From: Aliiglaciecola lipolytica E3
GTDB taxonomy: Bacteria; Pseudomonadota; Gammaproteobacteria; Enterobacterales; Alteromonadaceae
DNA: 64,000 nucleotides
Assembly (NCBI RefSeq): GCF_000314975.1
Contig: NZ_BAEN01000065.1
Location: forward strand, 62,001 to 126,000
Direction of reading: 5' to 3'
In this document: in pieces, positions 17,730-25,446 of the stretch
How the letters are laid out: the number at the start of each line of letters is the position of its first letter
How positions within the stretch are numbered: position 1 is the stretch's first letter
The notes under the pieces: model-generated
The model's database searches: none
The model's input: the letters and a program-made list of their open reading frames with translations, nothing else
What the model was told of the DNA's origin: nothing
Program-made: the position numbers and the translations under genes

Positions 17730-18518
17730 TTAACGAAGATTGTCTGCTGGTAGCGGCTTTTTAACGTGTTTATCAATATACGGAGCTAAGTCAGATTGCT
17801 TACTACAATCCATTGTTGTACCAGACGTAAATCGTAATACGGTTAACAGGGTTTTGTTCACGGTAGAGCTGCAATCAACTCGTATTGTGTTACTTTCAAC
17901 AAGCTTTTCATCTTCGGTTTTAAACGGGTCAATTTCTGGCAAGTTCAAGTCGGGTGAATTCTTTTGCTGACGATATCGTTGAGCCTCTTGCTCGGCCAGT
18001 CGCTGATTCGCTTGCGCTGAATAATTCTGCAAATGTTTTTGTGCAAGATCTCTGGAGGTCATTATTGGTGTGTTCGACTGCTTTTGATTGGCATTCTCAG
18101 TTTTTTCAATTGGTGGGTAATCAATTGCTGGCAATTGATCCTTAGCGGTTTCCTCTTTCGTTAATTGTTCTTCTTGCGGTGCGCTATCGATAACCTCATC
18201 AATTACTTGTTCTTTTTGCTCTGAAAGGATTGGTTGTTGTATTTGTTCAACTTCTTCGTTTGTTTCATCAATACTTGGAGGCGCTTCGCGCTGTTCTGTA
18301 TCAGTCAAATCTTCCGGTGATTTCGGTTTCGGAAAAAAAATCAATTTAGCTTTTATAGCAGCGTGATCATTTTCACTTTTTTCGGCAATTCGAATACGAT
18401 CTTGAGACAGCAACCACCAACCAATCAGTCCATGCAATAAGATAGATATCAACATGACTTTTAATAGCGATTTACTTCCTACTGGTGGGGAAATAGTTTG
18501 TTGTCGTTCAAAATCCAA
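17730..18518 (-). CDS. Orphan TonB/TolA-like inner-membrane protein
   Basis: 262 aa from a TTG start; no clear ribosome site. A single membrane helix (about residues 18-37, 'SLLKVMLISILLHGLIGWWLL') contains Ser25-x3-His29, the motif TonB and TolA use to contact ExbB/ExbD or TolQ/TolR. A long Glu/Gln/Pro-rich periplasmic spacer follows (45-190; Ala/Gln/Arg helix about 158-185), then a small C-terminal region with two cysteines (in VDCSS and MDCSK). The C-terminal region does not match the TonB C-terminal fold. No exbB, exbD or receptor is adjacent. Function unknown; the energy-coupling idea rests on the helix motif. Confidence 0.6.
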   Translation of the reverse strand: MDFERQQTISPPVGSKSLLKVMLISILLHGLIGWWLLSQDRIRIAEKSENDHAAIKAKLIFFPKPKSPEDLTDTEQREAPPSIDETNEEVEQIQQPILSEQKEQVIDEVIDSAPQEEQLTKEETAKDQLPAIDYPPIEKTENANQKQSNTPIMTSRDLAQKHLQNYSAQANQRLAEQEAQRYRQQKNSPDLNLPEIDPFKTEDEKLVESNTIRVDCSSTVNKTLLTVLRFTSGTTMDCSKQSDLAPYIDKHVKKPLPADNLR

Positions 18519-18636
18519 AGGGGGGTGTTCCAGTATTTATAATTGTGAAACTGATTCGGAGAATAGACTTGTTCGTGACTAATTTAGTTCCATGGTGATG
18601 CCAGCTTTCTCAAAACTCAATTCAATTACCATAACG

Positions 18637-18658
18637 GTGCAAAAAACTCGTTTTGCAC
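18637..18658 (+). promoter_or_regulatory. Inverted repeat, possible second NtrC-type site
   Basis: GTGCAAAA (18637-18644) and TTTTGCAC (18651-18658) are perfect inverted repeats spaced by 6 bp. The GTGC/GCAC ends resemble NtrC half-sites, and the repeat overlaps the stronger site at 18654-18670. Spacing differs from the NtrC consensus, so this is weaker. Confidence 0.4.
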
Positions 18659-18670
18659 TATAATAGTGCG
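18654..18670 (+). promoter_or_regulatory. NtrC (GlnG) enhancer site upstream of glnK
   Basis: GCACTAT-A-ATAGTGC (18655-18669) is a perfect palindrome and fits the known NtrC consensus GCAC-YA-N3-TR-GTGC. It lies about 65-80 bp upstream of the sigma-54 -24 element, a normal enhancer distance. Confidence 0.75.
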
Positions 18671-18733
18671 TTAAATGAATGTTAAATCTCTACTTCTTAA
18701 TCTAAGTGATTGAAAAATATGTGTTTATATTAG

Positions 18734-19141
<408 letters not shown>

Positions 19142-19162
19142 GTAGCAGGGCAGGAGAAAATC

Positions 19163-20422
19163 ATGGAAATAACATTTGAACTTGGGTATGCATTAGATAC
19201 CTTTTACTTCTTAATTTGTGGCGCATTAGTCATGTGGATGGCTGCTGGTTTTACCATGCTGGAAGCCGGTCTGGTGCGTGCTAAAAATACCACTGAAATC
19301 TTAACTAAGAACGTTACTTTGTACGCAATTGCCTGCATCATGTATATGGTGTGTGGTTATTCAATCATGTACGGTGGTGATGACTTTACGTGGTTCCTAA
19401 GTGGCATTACTGGTGACGGTGCAACAGGTGAAGCTGAGCCGGCTACTTATGCTCCTTCTTCAGACTTTTTCTTCCAAGTTGTCTTTGTTGCAACAGCTAT
19501 GTCTATCGTTTCTGGTGCAGTAGCTGAGCGTATGAAGCTATGGGCATTCCTAGCGTTTGCTGTTGTTCTAACTGGTTTCATCTACCCAATGGAAGGTTCT
19601 TGGACTTGGGGTGGTGCATCTGTATTTGGTATGTATACACTAGGTGACCTTGGATTCTCTGACTTTGCTGGTTCTGGTATTGTACATATGGCTGGTGCTG
19701 CAGCAGCACTTGCAGGCGTATTAGTTCTTGGTGCTCGTAAAGGTAAATATACCGCTGATGGTAAAATCAACGCGATTCCAGGTGCTAACTTACCGTTAGC
19801 GACTCTAGGTACGTTCATCTTATGGATGGGTTGGTTTGGCTTTAACGGTGGTTCTGTACTTGCAACCGCTTCAGTTGAAAGCGCAAACGCAGTAGCCGTT
19901 GTTTTTATGAATACTAACGCAGCCGCTGCTGGTGGTTTAGTCGCAGCGCTAATCCTTGCTCGTATATTGTTTGGTAAAGCTGACCTTACTATGGCCCTTA
20001 ACGGTGCTTTAGCAGGTTTGGTTGCTATTACCGCTGAACCTTCAACGCCTACTCCACTGCAAGCGACCCTTTTTGGTGCATTAGGTGGTTTGTTAGTAGT
20101 TGGTAGTATCGTAGCGCTAGATAAGTTGAAAATTGATGATCCAGTAGGTGCAATCTCTGTTCACGGTGTAGTCGGTCTACTCGGTCTTCTTCTTGTTCCA
20201 GTAACTAATCCACTGACTGCTGACGGAGGTTCTTCTTTCTCTGGTCAAATCATCGGTGCACTAACCATCTTCGTATGGGTATTCGTTACTAGCTTAGTAG
20301 TTTGGTTAATACTGAAAGCTATCATCGGAATTCGTGTAAGCGAAGAAGAAGAGTTTGAAGGTGTCGACCTTGGTGAGTGTGGTTTGGAAGCTTATCCAGA
20401 CTTCACCGGCGGCCGTTCTTAA
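19163..20422 (+). CDS. amtB: Ammonium transporter AmtB
   Basis: 419 aa, about 11 membrane helices. It conducts ammonium/ammonia across the inner membrane. The twin pore histidines are in 'GSGIVHMAGAAAAL' and 'AISVHGVVGLLGLLL', and 'TMLEAGLVRAKN' and 'GWFGFNGGS' are standard Amt motifs. The short cytoplasmic tail (from about residue 393, 'IGIRVSEEEEFEGVDLGECG') is the region that contacts GlnK. The N-terminal helix lacks a clear cleavable signal peptide. It is second gene of the glnK operon, ended by the terminator at 20501-20529. Confidence 0.96.
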   Translation: MEITFELGYALDTFYFLICGALVMWMAAGFTMLEAGLVRAKNTTEILTKNVTLYAIACIMYMVCGYSIMYGGDDFTWFLSGITGDGATGEAEPATYAPSSDFFFQVVFVATAMSIVSGAVAERMKLWAFLAFAVVLTGFIYPMEGSWTWGGASVFGMYTLGDLGFSDFAGSGIVHMAGAAAALAGVLVLGARKGKYTADGKINAIPGANLPLATLGTFILWMGWFGFNGGSVLATASVESANAVAVVFMNTNAAAAGGLVAALILARILFGKADLTMALNGALAGLVAITAEPSTPTPLQATLFGALGGLLVVGSIVALDKLKIDDPVGAISVHGVVGLLGLLLVPVTNPLTADGGSSFSGQIIGALTIFVWVFVTSLVVWLILKAIIGIRVSEEEEFEGVDLGECGLEAYPDFTGGRS

Positions 20423-20440
20423 TAACTAGTTTTTCAGGGA

Positions 20441-20489
20441 GATAACGGAGAGCGAACAATAAAATCAATAATATCGCTCTCTCGTTATC
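20441..20489. other. Long imperfect hairpin in the amtB 3' region
   Basis: GATAACGGAGAGCGA (20441-20455) pairs with TCGCTCTCTCGTTATC (20474-20489), 15 bp with one bulged base, and an AT-rich 18-nt loop. It has no following T-run and is separate from the true terminator 11 bp further on. It may be a 3'-UTR stabilising stem or a decayed palindromic repeat. Confidence 0.5.
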
Positions 20490-20500
20490 ATTAAGAATTA

Positions 20501-20529
20501 AAAACCTCGCTAATTAGCGAGGTTTTTTT
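20501..20529. terminator. Strong terminator after amtB
   Basis: AAAACCTCGCTAA (20501-20513) is directly followed by its complement TTAGCGAGGTTTT (20514-20526), with the T-run extending to 20529. The A-run on the other side makes it potentially bidirectional. Confidence 0.88.
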
Positions 20530-20674
20530 ATGGTTTAGTCTAAAGGTTTTGGCAGATTTCAATAAACAAAAAATTACGTTGCTTAATTTAGGTCGCTGTT
20601 TATTACACTTTTCTTTAAATAAATGTACGTACAGCGTATGCTCTTTCACTTCTATATGATTTACGGGTGAGTAC

Positions 20675-22363
20675 ATGAAGTTACTGCATTATGTTTTAGG
20701 CTTGAGCATTTTTTTCAGTCATATCAGCTTTGGTTATGATCGCATTACTGGCGAACCATTTGCCTCACGTTCTGAAGTGATCGCTACCAATGGTATGGTT
20801 GCAACTAGTCAACCTTTAGCCACACAAGTTGGATTAGATATCCTCAAACAAGGTGGCAACGCAATTGATGCAGCTATCGCTGCGAACGCTATGTTAGGTT
20901 TAGTAGAGCCAACCGGCAACGGAATTGGTGGCGATTTATTTGCGATTGTGTGGGATGCTAAAACTAAACAATTGTATGGTCTAAATGCTTCAGGTCGCTC
21001 ACCAAAATCGCTTTCACTAGAATACTTCAAAGAGCAAGGCATGAGTAAAATTCCGTCACACGGTCCTTTACCTGTTTCTGTGCCGGGCGCTGTGGATGGC
21101 TGGTTTGAGTTGCATTCAAAATTTGGTTCGCTACCGATGACCAGTATTTTATCGCCGACTATTGAATACGCTAAAAAAGGCTTTCCGGTTAGTGAGTTGA
21201 TTGCTTGGTATATGAATCGCAGTGTACCGACATTAAGTAAATTTGATGGTTTTAAAGAAACTTACATGCCAAACGGCGCAACGCCAAAAAAAGGTGAGAT
21301 TTTCGTTAATCAACATTTAGCGGCCACCTTAGAAAAAATAGCGACGGGTGGACGTGATGCATTCTATAAAGGTGATATAGCTCGCACTATAGCAGCCTAT
21401 ATGAAAGAGCAGGGGGGCTTTTTAAGCTACGAGGATCTAGCCAGTCACACATCAACCTGGGTTGAACCTGTATCGACTAACTATCGTGGTTACGATGTAT
21501 GGGAATTACCACCTAACTCTCAAGGTATTGCTGCGCTGCAAATACTTAATATGCTGGAACAATTTGATATTGAAGGTATGGGATTTGATTCGCCAGAATA
21601 TATCCACACATTTGTAGAGGCGAAAAAATTAGCATTTGAAGACCGTGCTAAATATTATGCAGACTCCGACTTTAATCAAATTCCAACTGACTGGCTTATA
21701 TCAAAAGAATACGCGCAGCAACGTCTTAAATTATTGAGCCAAGACAAGGCAGCAAAACGTTACGATGCTGGCATCAATGAGGGAGATACAATCTACCTCA
21801 CGACAGCAGATAAAGACGGTAATATGGTCTCGCTCATTCAATCTAATTACCGTGGCATGGGCTCTGGTATGACACCCACTGGTTTAGGATTTATATTACA
21901 AGATCGTGGTGAATTGTTTTCGTTAAAAGAAGGGCATTTCAACGTTTATGAACCTGGCAAAAGGCCGTTTCATACAATAATTCCCGCGTTTGTCACGAAA
22001 AACGGTAAGCCATGGTTAAGTTTTGGGGTTATGGGCGGCGGGACGCAGCCGCAAATGCATGCGCAGATACTAATCAACCTCATTGATTTTGGGATGAATT
22101 TACAAGAGGCCGGAGACGCGCCGCGGATATTACATACCGGTTCCAGCCAGCCAACTGGAGAGATTATGAGTGATGGCGGTTATGTAAGCCTAGAAAGCGG
22201 GTTTTCCACCAAAACCAGACGTGCACTTGTACAAAAAGGTCATGTCTTACGAGATGTTTCGGGTAGCTTTGGAGGTTATCAGGCTATTCTCAGAGACACT
22301 AAAAGTGGCGTATACTTCGGTGCATCTGAAAGCCGCAAAGACGGGCAAGCTGCTGGTTACTAG
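20675..22363 (+). CDS. ggt: Gamma-glutamyltransferase family protein
   Basis: 562 aa with a signal peptide (1-20, MKLLHYVLGLSIFFSHISFG), so periplasmic. This Ntn-hydrolase self-cleaves before a catalytic Thr. Thr372 in 'EGDTIYLTTADKDGN' aligns with the nucleophile, and the small-subunit motifs 'MVSLIQSNYRGMGSGM' and 'WLSFGVMGGGTQPQ' are present. The 'LIQSNY' form places it in the GGT-like subgroup that is not identical to E. coli Ggt, so the glutathione versus other gamma-glutamyl or cephalosporin-type substrate is open. It is followed 46 bp later by the DyP peroxidase gene. Confidence 0.88.
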   Translation: MKLLHYVLGLSIFFSHISFGYDRITGEPFASRSEVIATNGMVATSQPLATQVGLDILKQGGNAIDAAIAANAMLGLVEPTGNGIGGDLFAIVWDAKTKQLYGLNASGRSPKSLSLEYFKEQGMSKIPSHGPLPVSVPGAVDGWFELHSKFGSLPMTSILSPTIEYAKKGFPVSELIAWYMNRSVPTLSKFDGFKETYMPNGATPKKGEIFVNQHLAATLEKIATGGRDAFYKGDIARTIAAYMKEQGGFLSYEDLASHTSTWVEPVSTNYRGYDVWELPPNSQGIAALQILNMLEQFDIEGMGFDSPEYIHTFVEAKKLAFEDRAKYYADSDFNQIPTDWLISKEYAQQRLKLLSQDKAAKRYDAGINEGDTIYLTTADKDGNMVSLIQSNYRGMGSGMTPTGLGFILQDRGELFSLKEGHFNVYEPGKRPFHTIIPAFVTKNGKPWLSFGVMGGGTQPQMHAQILINLIDFGMNLQEAGDAPRILHTGSSQPTGEIMSDGGYVSLESGFSTKTRRALVQKGHVLRDVSGSFGGYQAILRDTKSGVYFGASESRKDGQAAGY

Positions 22364-22409
22364 TAGCAATAAATTTAAGCACTTACACGAAACAAAAAAT
22401 TAGAAAAAT

Positions 22410-23333
22410 ATGACACAACCCCAAAAAGGTATTTGCGCAGAACCGAACTTGCATGCGCAATATTTAATGTTCAATGTCATCGACGATGATGCACAAGTGA
22501 TCCGTGCCAAATTAGCGCATATTCTTAATGTATTCGAACACTATGATGAGGAACATTACGAAGCTATGGTGTCTGGAATTATCGCCGTCGGTAATAGCTA
22601 TTGGACGGATTTATACCCTGGTTTAATCCCACTAGAACTCGCTCCATTCCCAGATATGGAATGTGAAGACAGGCATGCTCCCGCGACTCCTTGTGATTTG
22701 TTTATTCAAATTCGTGCTGACCGAGCAGATGTCTGTTTTGCAATTGGTAACGAAGTGTGTGAATTGCTAAAAGGTCATGTGGAATTGTTTGAAGAAGTAA
22801 AAGGATTTCGTTATCTAGATGGGCGAGATTTGATCGGTTTTGTAGACGGAACTGAAAACCCCAAAGGTATGCATAAACGTGTAGTCGCCGTTGTTGGTGA
22901 TAGTGATCCCGATTTTGCTGGGGGCAGTTATATACACATACAACGCTATCGAACCCAAATGGAGCGTTGGCAACGACTACCAGTGAAAAGCCAGGAAGAC
23001 ATCATTGGCCGCACGAAAGAAACGAATGTGGAATATGCGAGTGAAGATAAACCCGCTTTTTCTCATGTTAAACGTTCAAATGTGAAGGGTGCCGACGGCA
23101 AGAGTATCGAAATTCTGCGCCAAAGCATGCCGTACGGGGATATGACAGTAAAAGGATTATTCTTCATTTCACTTGCTAATAGTCCAAAGCCATTTACGCA
23201 AATGCTAAGTAGTATGGTGTTTGGTGATGAAAATGGTGTGTACGACCGATTATTGGATTTTACAGTACCAGAAACCGGCGCCGCATTTTTTGCACCCTCA
23301 CTAACTTTTATCAAAGCCAATAAAGATTCATAA
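22410..23333 (+). CDS. Dye-decolorizing (DyP-type) haem peroxidase
   Basis: 307 aa, the compact class of DyP peroxidases (YfeX-like) without Tat or Sec signal, so cytoplasmic. The signature 'DLIGFVDGTENPKG' holds the catalytic Asp of the GxxDG motif. The proximal-His region 'KPAFSHVKRSNV' and the distal Arg in 'EILRQSMPYG' follow. Some relatives are loaded into encapsulin nanocompartments through a C-terminal tag, but the C-terminus here (SLTFIKANKDS) shows no such tag and no encapsulin gene is adjacent. Probable role: peroxide-dependent oxidation; natural substrate unknown. Confidence 0.92.
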   Translation: MTQPQKGICAEPNLHAQYLMFNVIDDDAQVIRAKLAHILNVFEHYDEEHYEAMVSGIIAVGNSYWTDLYPGLIPLELAPFPDMECEDRHAPATPCDLFIQIRADRADVCFAIGNEVCELLKGHVELFEEVKGFRYLDGRDLIGFVDGTENPKGMHKRVVAVVGDSDPDFAGGSYIHIQRYRTQMERWQRLPVKSQEDIIGRTKETNVEYASEDKPAFSHVKRSNVKGADGKSIEILRQSMPYGDMTVKGLFFISLANSPKPFTQMLSSMVFGDENGVYDRLLDFTVPETGAAFFAPSLTFIKANKDS

Positions 23334-23382
23334 CATTAGTGGAAGGCTATCGTTAGAAAATTTTATTCAAAACATTGGCAAA

Positions 23383-23796
23383 TTAATTGTTTGAAATAGC
23401 TAATTTGCCTGGTAATGGTTTTCTAAAGAAGCCTACTCGTAATGCACCATACATCAGCATTAAGAAAGCGATACTGACAGCTACCAATGCCGCGTAAATT
23501 TGCTGTTGGGAGTGAAAGAGGTTAGCAGTGATTAGCACCACTGAGGTAACGACTATGTAAACGCTCATAATATATTTTGCATGTGACTTCAGCATCTCAG
23601 ATTTAGCCTTATAAATGACTAGTATCAAAAGTAAGGCAACAATCGGGATAATGATCACTTGTTGCAACGCCAACATACTGATTAAGTATGCGCCTAATCC
23701 AATCAATTTTAAGCGAGTTTTCTCTTTCAAGGTGTTATTTCCGTCGTCGAGTTTACATAAGCATGGCATTGGTGAACTAAGCAAACAATAAGACAT
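23383..23796 (-). CDS. Small membrane protein, unknown function
   Basis: 137 aa from the ATG at 23796, which has no ribosome site and gives an odd Cys-rich leader. A TTG at 23728-23730 preceded by GGAAAT gives 115 aa beginning MKEKTRLKLIG and may be the true start. Four hydrophobic segments follow (about residues 31-41, 47-62, 75-92 and 99-120), with a short basic tail ('RVGFFRKPLPGKLAISNN'). No family is recognised. It lies after the degenerate REP element at 23814-23873 and is probably transcribed apart from the three-gene module upstream. Confidence 0.55.
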   Translation of the reverse strand: MSYCLLSSPMPCLCKLDDGNNTLKEKTRLKLIGLGAYLISMLALQQVIIIPIVALLLILVIYKAKSEMLKSHAKYIMSVYIVVTSVVLITANLFHSQQQIYAALVAVSIAFLMLMYGALRVGFFRKPLPGKLAISNN

Positions 23797-23813
23797 AGGT
23801 CGTATATATTTTT

Positions 23814-23873
23814 GTGGTCAGGCTTTAGCCTCGTGATTTTTGGGGTTTGCGTTTATCGATTAGCCCATGCTAC
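23814..23873. repeat. Degenerate REP/BIME palindrome (copy 3)
   Basis: It aligns along its length with the two better copies at 26834-26967: GTGGTC...GGCTTTAGCC, then TTTTTGGGGTTTGCGTT, then TAGCCCATGCTAC. Mutations have disrupted part of the second hairpin. It sits directly downstream of the stop at 23877 (minus-strand gene). Confidence 0.65.
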
Positions 23874-23876
23874 CGA

Positions 23877-24434
23877 TTAATCTATTAAATGGGCGTTATC
23901 TGGTTGGCGCAACGCACCATGAATTGAAATTAATGCCCAAATGATTTCTAACGTTAATACTGGATAGTTTCTGTCTAACCATAGCTGAGGGGTTAATGCT
24001 AAAGCGGCATATACATTTAAATATAAATACGTTTTCTGTGTGAGTTTTTGTGCGCAAAATAATAAATACGCTGCGCCAAACACTAAGGCGGAAGACCAAC
24101 CCATAATTCGAATAGCCAGTTCAAGATCATAAAAACAACCTATAAATGCTGCCAACCAAATAAAAACTACCGCTAACGACATCATTCGAAACGATAAAGG
24201 CGTATTTTTTAATGGAATATGCATTAACAGCAATAAACTTATTACCGCCCAGAATCCGTTAATAACCACAGCTTGCCAAGAGGCAACAAGTACTGAGTTT
24301 ACAATTAGTAAGGTTGCCGCAATTAAGTTGCCAGCGTAATAAACACGTGGAGACCAGTTCGTGATTAATGATAGATACGCGTGATTTAATAAATATAAAA
24401 TCGTACCTAACCAGCCAATGCCTATTGTGATCAT
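23877..24434 (-). CDS. Polytopic membrane protein with two tandem CBU_0592-like domains
   Basis: 185 aa, about six helices. The N-terminal half ('IGWLGTILYLLNHAYLSL...RVYYAGNLIAATLLIVNS...VVINGFWAVISLLLL') resembles the small CBU_0592-like membrane domain, and the C-terminal half repeats the pattern ('MGWSSALVFGAAYLLF...TYLYLNVYAALALTP...LTLEIIWALISIHGAL'). It therefore looks like an internal duplication. The start overlaps the stop of the solute-binding-like gene by 4 bp (ATGA), so translation is coupled. Function unknown; coupling suggests a membrane partner of that periplasmic protein. Confidence 0.65.
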   Translation of the reverse strand: MITIGIGWLGTILYLLNHAYLSLITNWSPRVYYAGNLIAATLLIVNSVLVASWQAVVINGFWAVISLLLLMHIPLKNTPLSFRMMSLAVVFIWLAAFIGCFYDLELAIRIMGWSSALVFGAAYLLFCAQKLTQKTYLYLNVYAALALTPQLWLDRNYPVLTLEIIWALISIHGALRQPDNAHLID

Positions 24435-25444
24435 GGTTCTAACTGAATATGCATATTCTTAACCCGCAACTCTTTACCCACGTGAGGTCCGTTTAAGACG
24501 ACAACTTTACTAGTATCCATCATGTTCTTATAAATACGATCGGAAGACGATGGAGTAAGTATTTTTTGACTCCATTCAAGTACAATTACTTTGGTTCCAA
24601 TGGGGATGGTAAAGTAATCTATATTCCCTAATTGGTTCTCTGATTCGCCTAAAATTGCTGGAAAGCCTTCAGATGTGACTAAAGTGGCTAAATCGACTTT
24701 TTGTTTTAGATTTTGCAATGGTTGTAGTTTAATGTCCTCGCCATTTTGACGCATTGAAATGGCCTTATCAAAATCTGCAATCAATTGTTCACCTACGTCA
24801 TTTTTACTGGCCATTATGTGCAAACTGGATTCATCATTTACGTTTTTAACAGGCATTATTAACTGTTTCTGATCTGCATAACGGGTATCCAATAAGTTAT
24901 TCATCACCCCTTCCGTCATGGGTAAAATCTGCACTTCATTATTTAGCAATGCAATCAGAGCATCTTCTTCTGTCTCATACTGTTTGGCGTTTTCAACGAT
25001 TTTATCTATTTTCTCTCCGTAACTATAACCCGCTACTTTTGCTATTTTAAGCGATGAGTATTGGTTGTCTGCTTGCTCTGAAGAAACAAAATGACGATTA
25101 AAATACAAACGGCTAGTAAGATAAAAAATTGGCTTCGATAAGTGGAATTTTTCCGCTCGCTCTTCAGTATAGAAATATGGATAAGACAACTCAGCTTTTT
25201 GCTTTTCCAGCAAAAGTGCAGCATCGCGGTATGGTATATATCGCCACTTAATATCTTTTTGGGCATATGCGGCGATTGTCTCCAAAACTTTAGCGGCGCG
25301 GCCTAATGGCTCTTGTTCTGGATTAATGTAGGGTGCCCATACATTTGTTAGCACGCGAACAGATGGTTCTTGTGGATTGGCTCGGACCGACTGTACAAGA
25401 ATGATAAATACGCTAATCGTTAACAGTAGAATTCTTTTGTCCAT
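24431..25444 (-). CDS. Periplasmic solute-binding-like protein with extra C-terminal domain
   Basis: 337 aa, signal peptide 1-22 (cleaved after VRA). Residues about 28-240 follow the family-3 amino-acid-binding fold: 'VLTNVWAPYI', 'AAKVLETIAAYAQKDIKWRYIPYRDA' region, 'SYPYFYTEERAEKF'. The last 75 residues are a beta-rich add-on with 'GTKVIVLEWSQ' and a KOW/SH3-like 'VVVLNGPHVGKELRVKN', not part of the transport fold. No ABC permease or ATPase is near. It begins 2 bp after the upstream gene and overlaps the downstream one by 4 bp. A sensory or assembly role is as likely as transport. Confidence 0.7.
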   Translation of the reverse strand: MDKRILLLTISVFIILVQSVRANPQEPSVRVLTNVWAPYINPEQEPLGRAAKVLETIAAYAQKDIKWRYIPYRDAALLLEKQKAELSYPYFYTEERAEKFHLSKPIFYLTSRLYFNRHFVSSEQADNQYSSLKIAKVAGYSYGEKIDKIVENAKQYETEEDALIALLNNEVQILPMTEGVMNNLLDTRYADQKQLIMPVKNVNDESSLHIMASKNDVGEQLIADFDKAISMRQNGEDIKLQPLQNLKQKVDLATLVTSEGFPAILGESENQLGNIDYFTIPIGTKVIVLEWSQKILTPSSSDRIYKNMMDTSKVVVLNGPHVGKELRVKNMHIQLEP

Positions 25445-25446
25445 TT

